Origin: JABWCE01 sp964617955
GTDB lineage: Bacteria > Bacteroidota > Bacteroidia > NS11-12g > UBA9320
Length of the DNA: 64,000 bases
NCBI GenBank assembly: GCA_964617955.1
Contig: CAZTXB010000008.1
Span: 96,181-160,180, forward strand
Direction: 5' to 3'
Shown: positions 1-10,300 of the stretch, in pieces
Layout: every line of letters begins with the position of its first letter
Numbering within the stretch: the first letter of the stretch is position 1
Notes under the pieces: model-generated
Told to the model about the DNA's origin: nothing
Databases searched by the model: none
What the model saw: the letters and a program-made list of their open reading frames with translations, nothing else
Position numbers and translations under genes: made by a program

Positions 1-405
1 GTGGTAGGCAGCCTAAACCCCAAATATGCAGCCTATGATACATCAGGAAGAAAAATAAATGACCCCTGGCCAACCCCGTTTGCCTCTTCAGGTTTCGATC
101 TCGATGCCATCGGCGTGATTCACGAAAACCCAGTCTCTGAAATTGTGAGTTTCCCAAAAAACTCATTGGTTGCCTGGCCTAATCCCTTGCAAAATGAAGA
201 GATACTTCGTGTCAGAAATACAAGTTTGTCTGCATTGAATTTTGAAATTTTTAACGCCGTGGGCATAAAAATAATGGATTTAAAAAACCAACCCATTCAA
301 GAGATTTATGAGGTTTCGGCCAACTTTATACCCCGCGGGGTTTTTATGATAAGATGTACCGACATGCAACACTCAACGTTTCTTTTTAAGGGAATTAAAT
401 TATAA
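1..405 (+). CDS. C-terminal part of a T9SS-secreted cell-surface protein (partial)
   Basis: Only the last 134 residues are in the window; the gene begins upstream, so the GTG at base 1 should not be read as a true start. From about residue 55 the sequence has the form of a type A T9SS sorting domain: a WPNP motif, alternating beta strands, a 'NAVGIKI' strand, and a short basic end (FKGIKL). Such domains direct periplasmic cargo through the type IX system to the cell surface. The preceding part (SSGFDLDAIGVIH) resembles the end of the globular domain of Bacteroidota cell-surface proteins of unknown function. The next gene, a propeller lipoprotein, starts 5 bases after the stop, so the two are probably co-transcribed. 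The exact family cannot be named from the fragment. Confidence 0.75.
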   Translation: MVGSLNPKYAAYDTSGRKINDPWPTPFASSGFDLDAIGVIHENPVSEIVSFPKNSLVAWPNPLQNEEILRVRNTSLSALNFEIFNAVGIKIMDLKNQPIQEIYEVSANFIPRGVFMIRCTDMQHSTFLFKGIKL

Positions 406-410
406 AAAAA

Positions 411-1484
411 ATGATCTTCTTTTCTGATTTTTCGAAATCCTTCCTTCCACTTTTTGAAAAGACGGTAATCCTAAGCTTTTTGATTTTTATGGGCGCTTGT
501 AAAGAGAAACCAACTGAAAATGTAAACACAACAATTCCAAAAGGTCAGGGCCTTTTTGTGGTAAATGAAGGCACTTTTGGGCTTGGCAACGCCGGCTTAT
601 ATTATTTGAATCTGGAAAATGAAAATAAAAATTCCGGTCTGGAATTGTTTAAGGCCAATAACAACAGACCCTTAGGAGATGTATTTCAAAGCATGGCCCT
701 GATCAATGGCAAGCTTTGGTTGGTTGTGAACAATTCGGGCAAGGTAGAAGTACTTAATCCCGACAACCTTAAATCGGAAGCTATAATCAAAGGACTGCAA
801 TCGCCAAGATACGCCTTACAGGTTTCACCTGAAAAAGTTTATATATCCGATTTATACGCCAACGCCATTAGCATTGTCAATACACAATCGATGAGTAAAA
901 CTGGGGAGATTAAATGCAAAGGCTGGACAGAGGAAATGATACTTTACGAAGGCAAGGTTTGGGTAACCAATCATGAATCGAATTACCTGTATGTTGTAGA
1001 CCCCGCTTCAAACACTTTGTCCGACAGTATTAAATTGGCCTTTGGAGTTTCGGGTTTGTTGGGCGATAAAGAAGGCAAAATTTGGGTGCTTTGCTCAGGC
1101 GATGCCATAAAAAAACAAACCGGCGGCTTGTTTTCCATCAACCCAAAAACCATGAAAGTTGAAAAAAAATGGCTGTTCAGTCAGCCAGATTTCAACCCGA
1201 TCAAACTCAGGCAAAACCCAAGCGAAGACAGTTTGTTTTTTATTTACCAAGGCGTTTTTGGGTTTTCGAAAAACAGCACTTCACTTCCTGCAAACGCCTT
1301 CATTCAGCAAGGCAGCGGGTCGTCCTTTTACGGACTCACCATCCACGCGGGAACAGGTCATTTTTATGTGGCCGATGCCGCCGATTTTGTGAGCAAAGGA
1401 AACATCAGAATATACTCCCGTGCGGGATTTTTTATAAAATCGCACAAGGTCGGAGTGGTACCCGGCGAATTTTTATGGTGGTAA
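411..1484 (+). CDS. YncE/DUF5074-like beta-propeller lipoprotein
   Basis: The 357-residue protein starts with a hydrophobic segment ending in a plausible but weak lipobox (FMGAC, Cys about residue 30), so a lipoprotein is inferred. The rest consists of repeating strands typical of seven-bladed YncE-like propellers: VVNEGTFGLGNAGLYYL at the start, then GKLWLVVNNSGKVEVLNP, SPRYALQVSPEKVYISDLY and KVWVTNHESNYLYVVDP. The opening 'NEG.FG.GNA' and 'SPRY' signatures are those of the DUF5074 group in Bacteroidota. Members of this group often sit next to TonB receptors and surface proteins; whether that holds here cannot be seen because the window starts too late. It lies 5 bases after the T9SS cargo gene, which suggests a shared operon. 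No substrate can be assigned. Confidence 0.75.
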   Translation: MIFFSDFSKSFLPLFEKTVILSFLIFMGACKEKPTENVNTTIPKGQGLFVVNEGTFGLGNAGLYYLNLENENKNSGLELFKANNNRPLGDVFQSMALINGKLWLVVNNSGKVEVLNPDNLKSEAIIKGLQSPRYALQVSPEKVYISDLYANAISIVNTQSMSKTGEIKCKGWTEEMILYEGKVWVTNHESNYLYVVDPASNTLSDSIKLAFGVSGLLGDKEGKIWVLCSGDAIKKQTGGLFSINPKTMKVEKKWLFSQPDFNPIKLRQNPSEDSLFFIYQGVFGFSKNSTSLPANAFIQQGSGSSFYGLTIHAGTGHFYVADAADFVSKGNIRIYSRAGFFIKSHKVGVVPGEFLWW

Positions 1485-1573
1485 CTTTTTAAAGGGTTTA
1501 ATCTAAAATTATTCACCTGAAGGGGTGTGTAAAGATTTTTTTTGAATTGCTAACAAAACCGCTTTATTCAGAA

Positions 1574-1581
1574 TAAATTTG
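1574..1581 (+). promoter_or_regulatory. TAnnTTTG -7 box upstream of mreB
   Basis: TAAATTTG matches the Bacteroidota housekeeping -7 consensus TAnnTTTG exactly and lies 27 bases before the mreB ATG. An ATTG at 1546-1549 could serve as a -33 element, but the 24-base spacing is slightly long. Confidence 0.6.
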
Positions 1582-1608
1582 TGGAATTTTTAAACACAAC
1601 TCGCTTTA

Positions 1609-2631
1609 ATGGGCATTTTTAATTTTTTAACTCAGGAACTAGCCATTGACCTAGGTACAGCCAATACACTTATCGTTTACAAGGACAAAGTGGTGGTGGA
1701 TGAACCCTCCATCATCGCAAAAAACCGAACCACGGGAGAGGTGATTGCCATTGGCAAAGAAGCGCAAAAAATGCATGGCAAAGCCCATGAAAACATCAAA
1801 ACCATTCGACCCTTAAAAGACGGAGTGATTGCTGACTTTGAAGCGGCCGAACAGATGATTCGGGGCATGATAAAATTGATCAACCCAAGCAAATCGCTGT
1901 TTAAACCTCAGTTAAAAATGGTCATCTGCATTCCTTCCGGGATTACTGAAGTGGAAAAAAGAGCGGTTAAAGAATCTGCCGAAAGGGCCGGTGCCAAAGA
2001 AGTTTACCTTATCCATGAGCCTATGGCAGCAGCCATTGGAATAGGAATTGACATCGCCGAACCTATGGGCAATATGATCATTGATATTGGAGGTGGTACG
2101 ACCGAAATCGCTGTCATTGCCCTCTCGGGTATCGTTTGCGACCAAAGTATCAGGGTTGCAGGCGACGATTTTACGGAAGACATTATTGAGTACATGCGCC
2201 GTCAACACAACCTTCTCATCGGGGAGCGCACCGCGGAGGTGATTAAAATAGAAGTGGGTTCAGCCCTGCCCGAACTCGACAATCCGCCAGAAGATTATCC
2301 TGTTAATGGCCGTGATTTGATGACGGGAATCCCAAAGCAAATCCATATTTCGTATTCGGAAATTGCCCTCTCGCTCGACAAATCGATTTCAAAAATTGAA
2401 GAGGCTGTGCTTAAAGCCCTTGAATTAACGCCGCCTGAATTAAGCGCCGATATTTACAAAACAGGCCTTTATCTAACCGGTGGAGGAGCCTTGCTTCGAG
2501 GCTTGGATAAACGCATCTCCATTAAATCGAAATTGCCGGTTTATGTTGCTGAAGATCCCTTAAGAGCGGTGGTGAGAGGTACTGCCCACGCCTTGAAAAA
2601 TCTCGAATCCTTTAAATCGATAATGCAGTAA
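1609..2631 (+). CDS. mreB: Rod-shape determining protein MreB
   Basis: MreB is the bacterial actin homologue that forms membrane-bound filaments and positions the elongation machinery for peptidoglycan synthesis. At 340 residues it has normal family length. The N-terminus has the amphipathic start MGIFNFL, then the phosphate-1 loop DLGTANT (residues 14-20), phosphate-2 DIGGGTTE (159-166), and an adenosine motif LTGGGALLRG near residue 290. HEPMAAAIG, just before phosphate-2, is also typical. It is the first gene of the mreB-mreC-mreD-mrdA-rodA cluster, all on the same strand with short gaps or overlaps. A good -7 box precedes it, so this is probably the operon promoter. Confidence 0.97.
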   Translation: MGIFNFLTQELAIDLGTANTLIVYKDKVVVDEPSIIAKNRTTGEVIAIGKEAQKMHGKAHENIKTIRPLKDGVIADFEAAEQMIRGMIKLINPSKSLFKPQLKMVICIPSGITEVEKRAVKESAERAGAKEVYLIHEPMAAAIGIGIDIAEPMGNMIIDIGGGTTEIAVIALSGIVCDQSIRVAGDDFTEDIIEYMRRQHNLLIGERTAEVIKIEVGSALPELDNPPEDYPVNGRDLMTGIPKQIHISYSEIALSLDKSISKIEEAVLKALELTPPELSADIYKTGLYLTGGGALLRGLDKRISIKSKLPVYVAEDPLRAVVRGTAHALKNLESFKSIMQ

Positions 2632-2656
2632 ATTATGAATCCCACGGGGAAGATAA

Positions 2657-3490
2657 ATGCGTAATTTTTTCCTCTTCATACAGCGCTATTCGCATTTTTT
2701 TCTTTTTCTTATTCTGGAATCTTTGGCTTTCTATGCCATTTATTCGTTCAATATATACCACCATGCCGTATTGCTCAATTCAGCCAACAATGTCAACGGC
2801 TCCATTTTGCAAAAGCGTGCCAATATTACCAAATATTTCAGTTTGACTGAGGAAAACAAAAGGCTGCAATTTGAAAACAACGCCCTTCGAAAGCAAGTCT
2901 TGGAATCGTATTATATCGACAAAAGCGATACCATCCGCAATACCGATTCGGCCTTCCATCAACGCTTCGATTATATTCCTGGCAACGTCATCCAAAATTC
3001 AACCGACCAAAGCAACAATTATATAACCATTGATAAGGGAAGTAGGCACGGCATTGCCAAAAATGATGGCGTCATTTGCCCTCAGGGCATTGTTGGAATC
3101 ATCGTGCTGGTTTCTGAAAACTTCAGCGTGGCCATGTCGGTACTCAACAGCAAAACAAGGGTATCACTCAAATTACCCGATAACAGCTCGCCGGGAGCCC
3201 TGGTTTGGAAAGGACATTCTCCCTATTTTGCCAATATTGAAGGGGTTAATAAATTCACCCTCATTAAAAAAGGCGATTTGATTAGAACCAGCCCCTACTC
3301 CAAACATTATCCCGAAAATGTGATCATCGGAAAAGTAGCAGAGGTGAAAAATGCAGAAGGAGGCGCATTGCTTAATGTAAAAGTGCGACTCTCCACAAAT
3401 TTCACGAATCTGAGAAGCGTGTACATTATTAAAAACCTGCAAAAAAGTGAAATAGAAACTTTGCAAAATCAAATTTCGGATGGCGATTAG
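2657..3490 (+). CDS. mreC: Rod-shape determining protein MreC
   Basis: MreC is the periplasmic scaffold that links MreB to the PBP2-RodA synthase. The 277-residue product has a single N-terminal membrane anchor (about residues 10-33), a coiled-coil stretch (about 60-85, with EENKRLQFENNALRKQV) and then the two small beta-barrel halves, recognisable by YITIDKGSRHGIAKNDGVI and by VVLVSENFSV-type strands. It starts 25 bases after mreB. Its last 11 bases overlap the start of mreD, which suggests translational coupling. Confidence 0.93.
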   Translation: MRNFFLFIQRYSHFFLFLILESLAFYAIYSFNIYHHAVLLNSANNVNGSILQKRANITKYFSLTEENKRLQFENNALRKQVLESYYIDKSDTIRNTDSAFHQRFDYIPGNVIQNSTDQSNNYITIDKGSRHGIAKNDGVICPQGIVGIIVLVSENFSVAMSVLNSKTRVSLKLPDNSSPGALVWKGHSPYFANIEGVNKFTLIKKGDLIRTSPYSKHYPENVIIGKVAEVKNAEGGALLNVKVRLSTNFTNLRSVYIIKNLQKSEIETLQNQISDGD

Positions 3491-3998
3491 CATTCTAAGA
3501 CATCTCTTTAATTTTATCATCCTGGCCGGCTTGCAGGTGTTGGTGCTCAATGCGCTTGACATAAGTGGTTATTTAAATCCGCAGGTTTTTATTTTGTTTT
3601 TGTTGCTCATTCCTGTGAATGCCGATATTTGGATCTGTATCATTGCAGGCTTTATCAGTGGCGCCCTCGTAGATGGAATGGCGAATACCTCAGGAATTCA
3701 TGCCTTTGCAGGTACAGCCCTTGGCTATTTTAGATTTTTTTATATAAAATTTTCACTCGACAAGGAAGTGATAGAAAGGGGAATGTCGCCCAACATCAGA
3801 AACATGGCCGGCTCTTGGCACTTCTTTTATATTTTGATAAGCTCCCTTTTGTATCACTGGGTTGTATTTGTGCTTGAATCTTTTAGTTTTAGTAATTTTG
3901 GCATAACGAGTTTAAAGGTGCTGAGCAGCGGAACCATTGCCGCCTTTATCATGTACCTGATCGGGTTTATTTTTAGTCGAAAAACTACCAATGTCTGA
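3480..3998 (+). CDS. mreD: Rod-shape determining membrane protein MreD
   Basis: The 172-residue protein is almost entirely hydrophobic with about five membrane segments, as expected for MreD, the least conserved member of the elongasome. The assignment rests on size, hydrophobicity and position between mreC and the PBP2 gene. The strand RISG/FISGALVDG and a later 'AGTALGYFRFF' segment fit Bacteroidota MreD. It overlaps mreC by 11 bases and the next gene by 8. Confidence 0.88.
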   Translation: MAISILRHLFNFIILAGLQVLVLNALDISGYLNPQVFILFLLLIPVNADIWICIIAGFISGALVDGMANTSGIHAFAGTALGYFRFFYIKFSLDKEVIERGMSPNIRNMAGSWHFFYILISSLLYHWVVFVLESFSFSNFGITSLKVLSSGTIAAFIMYLIGFIFSRKTTNV

Positions 3999-5979
3999 AG
4001 GAAGCAGCCGAAACAATGCGCTTATTATTGCTGTGATTGCCATAGGCATTATTTTCACTGCCCGCCTCTTTTATCTTCAGGTCATCGACACTTCCTATGT
4101 TGATTTTGCAAATGCAAATTCTAAAAAAATTCTCACCATACATCCCAATCGCGGACTGATTTACGATAGAAATCAAAAACTCATTGCGTACAATGACAAC
4201 TTTTATGATTTAATGATTTCCTATCCCTTTAAGCTCAAAAATTTTGATACCGGCAGTTTCTGTGATATCTTGAGAATTAGCAGGGAAGATTTTTTAAAAC
4301 GCTTAAAGAAAGCCGATAAAACGGTATACAAGGGAAGCGCCGTTTTTTACAAAAATCTGGAACATTATAAGTACGCCGCCTTACAAGAAAGATTGTTTGA
4401 CTACGACAAATTTTACATCGATACCAAAACCGACCGCAAGTACAAAACGAAATCAGGGGCCCACGTTCTTGGTTATATAGGCGAAATCTCTCAGCGTCAG
4501 CTTGAAGAGCACCAAGAAGAAGGATATTACTCAAAAGGTGACTTTATAGGCCTTTCAGGTCTGGAAAAATATTACGAAAAAGAACTCAGAGGCGAGAAAG
4601 GGGAAGAAGTGATTTTGGTGGATAGCAAAGGAAAATTGCAAGGCAATTATTCCAAAGGCAAATATGACAAGCCGGCCATTGCGGGCAAAAAGGTTTCAAC
4701 AACCTTAGACATCAAGCTGCAGGAGTATGCCGAAAAATTGATGCAAAACAAGATGGGAAGTGTGGTCGCCATTGAACCCTCCACAGGAGAAATACTCACC
4801 TTGGTTTCAAGCCCCGGTTATAATCCCGATGAACTCTCCATAAGGAACAAGAGAAAACATTACGGAAAATTGTTAAATGACCCAACCAAACCTTTATTCA
4901 ACCGGGCGGTAACAGCAGCCTACCCTCCCGGCTCGGTGTTTAAGCTGCTCAATGGACTCATAGGACTTCAGGAAGGTGTTATTTATCCCGAAAGCAGGTT
5001 CCCCTGCTACAAAGGGTTTTCTATTGGTAATTTACATGTGGCCTGTCACCCTCATCCTCCAAATCTCGATTTAAGGGGGGCGGTCGCCAACAGTTGCAAT
5101 GCCTATTTTTGCTATACTTTCAGGGAAATTTTAGAAAACCCAAAGTACCGTTCAACACGCGAAGCTTACATTCATTGGAAAGAATACATGCTTCAATTTG
5201 GTTTGTCGAATAAATTGGGTTCCGACATCAATTTCGAATCCAAAGGAAACATTCCCAGTCCTGAGTTTTACGACCGCATGCACGAAGGAAGATGGAGTTT
5301 CTCACGAATCATATCCCTGTCCATTGGTCAGGGCGAAATTTTGATTACGCCCCTGCAAATGGCCAACGTTATCAGCACCATTGCCAACAGAGGTTTTTAC
5401 TACACCCCACATTGTATCAGAGCCGTGGATGATGCGCCTGCCATTCCGGAAAAATTTAAGCAAAAACACCGAATAAAAATTCATCCCGACCATTTTCAAA
5501 CGGTGGTAGAGGGGATGGAACAGACTTTGATAAGTGGTACGGCTGCAAGAACAGGCATTGATGGAATTTCAATTTGTGGTAAGACAGGAACGGTTCAAAA
5601 TCCACATGGAAAAAATCATGCGGTATTCATGTGTTTCGCACCTAAAGACAACCCGAAAATTGCCATTGCCTGCATTGTCGAAAACGCAGGTTATGGTGCC
5701 ACATGGGCAGCTCCAATAGCCAACCTCTTGATAGAAAAATACATCAAAGGGGATACGGCTTCTTCAAAACCTGAGGTTGAAAAAAGGTTATTCGAAGCCT
5801 ACCTCCTACCTAAACCCAGACCGGTTGACACTTTGCGTCTTAAATTCATGAGGGATTCAACTAAAAAAGCCGCCAAAGATTCAGCCCTCAAAAAAAGATC
5901 CGATGCTAATAAACAAGGCAGTACGCCTATAATTTTTCACTTTGATATGGTCCTAAATGAAAGAGAAGAAGATTATTGA
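3991..5979 (+). CDS. mrdA: Penicillin-binding protein 2 (transpeptidase of the elongasome)
   Basis: PBP2 cross-links new peptidoglycan during cell elongation, working with RodA. The 662-residue protein has an N-terminal membrane anchor (about 10-28), a dimerisation/pedestal region, and a C-terminal transpeptidase domain. The three active-site motifs are intact: SVFK (nucleophile Ser315, Lys318), SCN (368-370) and KTG (531-533). The tail after about residue 590 is charged and low in complexity (KPRPVDTLRLKF, then Lys-rich). The gene overlaps mreD by 8 bases and rodA by 23, so the five genes form a tightly coupled operon. It is a class B PBP; position rules in favour of MrdA over FtsI. Confidence 0.96.
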   Translation: MSEGSSRNNALIIAVIAIGIIFTARLFYLQVIDTSYVDFANANSKKILTIHPNRGLIYDRNQKLIAYNDNFYDLMISYPFKLKNFDTGSFCDILRISREDFLKRLKKADKTVYKGSAVFYKNLEHYKYAALQERLFDYDKFYIDTKTDRKYKTKSGAHVLGYIGEISQRQLEEHQEEGYYSKGDFIGLSGLEKYYEKELRGEKGEEVILVDSKGKLQGNYSKGKYDKPAIAGKKVSTTLDIKLQEYAEKLMQNKMGSVVAIEPSTGEILTLVSSPGYNPDELSIRNKRKHYGKLLNDPTKPLFNRAVTAAYPPGSVFKLLNGLIGLQEGVIYPESRFPCYKGFSIGNLHVACHPHPPNLDLRGAVANSCNAYFCYTFREILENPKYRSTREAYIHWKEYMLQFGLSNKLGSDINFESKGNIPSPEFYDRMHEGRWSFSRIISLSIGQGEILITPLQMANVISTIANRGFYYTPHCIRAVDDAPAIPEKFKQKHRIKIHPDHFQTVVEGMEQTLISGTAARTGIDGISICGKTGTVQNPHGKNHAVFMCFAPKDNPKIAIACIVENAGYGATWAAPIANLLIEKYIKGDTASSKPEVEKRLFEAYLLPKPRPVDTLRLKFMRDSTKKAAKDSALKKRSDANKQGSTPIIFHFDMVLNEREEDY

Positions 5980-7240
5980 TACCCAATCTTTCGACTGGCC
6001 CATTATTCTCATTTATGTGATCATGGTGATTTTTGGGTGGCTTAATATTTATTCGGCCTCATGGAATGAGAATACAGGAAGTATTTTTGATCTTAACAAA
6101 AACTATGGCAAACAGTTTTTATTCATCTGTATTTCCGCTTTCATTGCCATATTTTGGCTTTTCCTCGATTACAAACTTTTTAATCTGTTTTCCTATGGCG
6201 TTTACGGACTGCTCATTGGCCTGGTTATTTCGGTGTTTGTGCTTGGAAAGGAAGTAGCGGGTAACAAAAATTGGATCCCCATAGGGAGCTTTAACTTGCA
6301 GCCGGCTGAGTTTGCAAAATACGGCGTATCACTGGCGCTGGCCAAATTTCTGGGGACACCCGACGCCAAGTTGAAAGATAAACGAACCATGCGCATGGCC
6401 CTGGCTATTTTTCTGTTGCCCATGGCCCTTATCCTCATTCAAAAAGACACCGGCTCTGCTTTGGTTTTCCTCTCTTTTTCGCTGGTGCTATACCGCGAAG
6501 GACTTTCAGGACTTTGGTTTGTGATGGCTTTGTGCGCCATCATCATATTTATTCTGACGCTTTATTTTGGCTCCATATGGGTCTCGTCAATTTTTGCAGG
6601 CATTGCACTATTATTCTACTTGTTCAGCTCACGAAAAAAATCCCTGACCTGGCTTTTGGTCATTATTACCGTTGGAGTCGTCGCCTTCAGTTCGAGTATC
6701 AATCTGTTGATGGACAATGTTTTAAAAGACCATCAGAAAAAGAGAATTTTGGTCACCTTTGGATTGCTCGAAGATTTAAAAAAGGAAGGGTACAATGTTC
6801 ACCAGTCGAAAATTGCCATTGGCTCAGGTGGGCTTTTGGGAAAGGGTTTTTTGCAGGGAACGCAAACCAAATTGAGGTATGTACCCGAGCAGCATACCGA
6901 TTTTATTTTTTGTACCATAGGCGAAGAATGGGGCTGGGTGGGAAGCATCATTCTCATGATTTTGTTTGTAACCCTTATTGCGAGGGTCTATTACCTGGCT
7001 GAACGGCAAAAGAACCGATTTAACAGGGTTTACGCCTACTGTGTGGCGTCTATCCTTTTCTTTCACTTCACCATCAACATTGGAATGACGATAGGCTTAG
7101 TCCCCGTTATTGGAATACCCTTGCCTTTCTTTAGTTATGGTGGATCCTCTCTTATCGGATTTACCGTGCTTCTCTTCACACTCATCAGGCTGGATGCGAC
7201 GCGGTCGACGGAAATGAGTACGTTGAAAGATATGTACTAG
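5957..7240 (+). CDS. rodA: Rod-shape determining protein RodA (SEDS glycosyltransferase)
   Basis: RodA is the SEDS-family polymerase that makes glycan strands together with PBP2. The 427-residue polytopic protein carries typical SEDS features: GNKNWIPIGSFNLQPAEFAK, the KDTGSALVF loop, the periplasmic segment GSGGLLGKG...RYVPEQHTDFIF, and the late IPLPFFSYGGSSLIG motif. The insert between the middle helices is longer than in E. coli RodA, which is common in Bacteroidota. It is the last gene of the mre operon, starting 23 bases inside mrdA. The 97 bases between it and convergent dnaE hold no clear terminator. Confidence 0.95.
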   Translation: MKEKKIIDTQSFDWPIILIYVIMVIFGWLNIYSASWNENTGSIFDLNKNYGKQFLFICISAFIAIFWLFLDYKLFNLFSYGVYGLLIGLVISVFVLGKEVAGNKNWIPIGSFNLQPAEFAKYGVSLALAKFLGTPDAKLKDKRTMRMALAIFLLPMALILIQKDTGSALVFLSFSLVLYREGLSGLWFVMALCAIIIFILTLYFGSIWVSSIFAGIALLFYLFSSRKKSLTWLLVIITVGVVAFSSSINLLMDNVLKDHQKKRILVTFGLLEDLKKEGYNVHQSKIAIGSGGLLGKGFLQGTQTKLRYVPEQHTDFIFCTIGEEWGWVGSIILMILFVTLIARVYYLAERQKNRFNRVYAYCVASILFFHFTINIGMTIGLVPVIGIPLPFFSYGGSSLIGFTVLLFTLIRLDATRSTEMSTLKDMY

Positions 7241-7337
7241 GAGACTTTCAGAATCTTTCGCAAGCGATGTCCCTTATATATTGGTCAAAGACCAGTAGCT
7301 AAGGATTAGGTCTGTATCTTCTTAAAAATCTAGATGA

Positions 7338-10300
7338 TTAATTGATTTTAACCCCGATATCCATCACATCCAATTCCGCCTGAACCTCCTTATTCCAATC
7401 CAATCTCAAACTTCTGCTGAATAAATTGGTCTGGTGTTTTGAATCCACATCATTGACTGATATTTTTAAAATGGCCGGCCCCTGGTTTTTCTTTGCCAAG
7501 GCTAAAATTTTATCAAGGTACACACGGCTCACCTGTTCGGTTTTTAAATGGAGCTGAATGCTTTTTAAATGGGTTGCCCTCACGTCCTCCAAAAATGTTA
7601 ACTTACTGATTTTTAATTCCTGTTCCGCTTCATCTCGGTAACTCTGAACCGTTCCGGCTGTGCAAAATATCATGGCATTTTGCTGCAAAAAGGGTCTGAA
7701 TTTTCCAAAGTCCAGTCCAAACAAGGATATTTCCTTTGCCCCGCTGTAGTCTTCTATGATAAATTTAGCCCAGGGCTTGCCATTCTTGTTCACCCTCTCC
7801 TCGAACATGGTTACGATGCCGGCGAATTTAAGTTCCTTGCCTTTTAGTTTATTCAGTGCGTTTAAATCGGAAATCTTTGTATTGGTAAATAAATCTATAT
7901 CGAGCTTAAAATTGTCAAGGGGATGCCCGGAAATAAACATTCCCGCTACCTCTTTTTCTTTGTTCAATTTTTCGATGGGGTTCCATTGTTCAATCTGGGG
8001 TAACTTGGGTTCCGAGATGGTGAATCCTGTCACATCCTGAAATAAACTGTTTTGACTGCTGTTTTTCGATTCCTGTACTTGCGCGCCATGTTTCAGAGCC
8101 ATCTCTATACCACTGAGTAAGCCCTCGGGTTTTTCGATGTATTGTGCCCTGTGGTAAGTTCCCCAACTGTCGAAGGCACCAGCCAAAGCCAGTGCTTCCA
8201 ATGATTTTTTGTTGACGGTCCGCAAATTGGCTCTGGTGGTTAAATCGAAAATGCTGGCATAGGGTCCTCCTGCATCTCTTTCCATAATAATGGCATTGGT
8301 GGCCGACTCCCCTATGCCCTTAATGGCACCTAAGCCAAAGCGAATTTCACCGGCTTTATTCACTGAAAAATTCACCTGGCTCTCGTTGATATCGGGTCCT
8401 TTCACAACCAGTCCCATGCGCTTGCACTCGTCCATAAAAAAGGTAATCTGGTCAATATTGCTGCTGTTATGGGTGAGGATGGATGCCATAAACTCTGAAG
8501 GGTAATGGGTTTTGAGATAGGCGGTTTGATTGGCCAAATAGGCGTAACAAGTCGCATGCGATTTGTTAAAAGCGTATTGGGCAAAGGCCTCCCAATCGGT
8601 CCATACTTTTTCGCAAACTTTCATCTCATGACCATTGGCTTTGCACCCTTCCATGAATTGCTCTTTCATTTTATCAAGAGTGCCTTTGTCTTTTTTGCCC
8701 ATGGCCTTTCGCAAGGTATCGGCATCTGCCTTCGAAAAGTTTGCCAGCTTTTGCGACAACAGCATGACCTGCTCTTGATAAACGGTGATGCCATAGGTGC
8801 TTTCCAAAAATTCCGACATACCTTCTATGTCATACGTAATGGGCTCGCGACCGTGTTTGCGGTTCACAAAATTTGGAATATATTCCATTGGGCCGGGCCT
8901 AAACAGGGCATTCACCGCAATTAAATCTTCAAGCTGGGTTGGTTTCAACTCGCGCAATGCTTTTTTCATCCCATCGCTTTCAAATTGAAAAACCCCATTG
9001 GTATCGCCTCTTTGAAACAGCTTTAAAGTCTCCTCATCGTCGAGTGGGATTTCATCAGGAACAATTTCAACGCCATGGTTTTGCTTGATAAGCGCAATGG
9101 CATCTTTAATAATCGTCAGGGTTCGCAACCCCAAAAAGTCCATCTTGAGCAAGCCCGCATCCTCTACCACCTTGCCGTCGAATTGGGTTACCCACATGCT
9201 CGAATCCTTTAAAGTACAAACCGGAATAATGGAAGTGAGATCGCTTGGAGCAATGATCACGGCCGAAGCATGCACTCCTGCATTTCTAACCGAGCCTTCG
9301 AGCAGTCGCGCTTCTTTTAAAACCTTGCCTTGTAAATTATCGAGTTTAATAATTTCCCTGAGTTTTTGGATGCCGCTCATATCGTCAGGGTTAAAAATCT
9401 CTTTGGCTTTGCTTTCCGGAAGGTCATAGATCTGTTCATAGGATACGCCGGGGGTTTCAGGAACCAATTTCGACAACATGTTGGAATCGTCGAGTGATAA
9501 TTCCAAGGCTCTGGCCACATCCTTAATGGCGGTTTTGGCTTTCATGGAGCCGTAGGTAATAATTTGGGCCACCTGATTCTGACCGTATTTTTGAATGACG
9601 TAATCAATCACCTTCTGACGGCCTTCGTCGTCAAAATCTGTGTCAATATCGGGCATGCTCCCCCTCTCAGGATTTAAAAACCGCTCAAACAACAATTGAT
9701 ATTTGATGGGATCTATATTGGTTATGCCAATGCAATAAGCCACGGCCGAACCTGCCGCAGAACCCCTTCCGGGACCTACTGCTACCTTCAGTTTTACGGC
9801 TTCCTGGCAAAAATCGGAAACAATCAAAAAATAGCCGGCAAAACCCATTTTTTTAATGACCGAAAGCTCAAAGTTTAGCCGTTCCTCTACTTCCGAATTT
9901 AATGTTCCGTAGCGTTTTTGTGCGCCTTCTAATGTTAAATGCCTCAAATACTCATCCTCATCACTAAAGGAGGCCGGTAAAGGAAAGGCTGGTAACATCA
10001 CCTTTTTTTTAAGGTCTATTTTGTCAATTTTATCGGCAATCTCAATGGTATTTTCAACCGCCTGAGGAAGGTCTTTGAACAAATCGCTCATTTCCGATTT
10101 GGTCTTAAAATAAAAGGCATCATTTGGAAAACCGAAGCGCTGGCCTTTAAAATCGCCTATAGGCGTGCTTTGCACATCGCCGGTGTTGATACAAAGCAAA
10201 ATATCATGGGCATTGGCGTTCTCCTTATCCAAATAATGCGAATCGTTGGACACGATCATTTTTACATTGTATTTTTTGGAGAACCGAATCAAGACCTCAT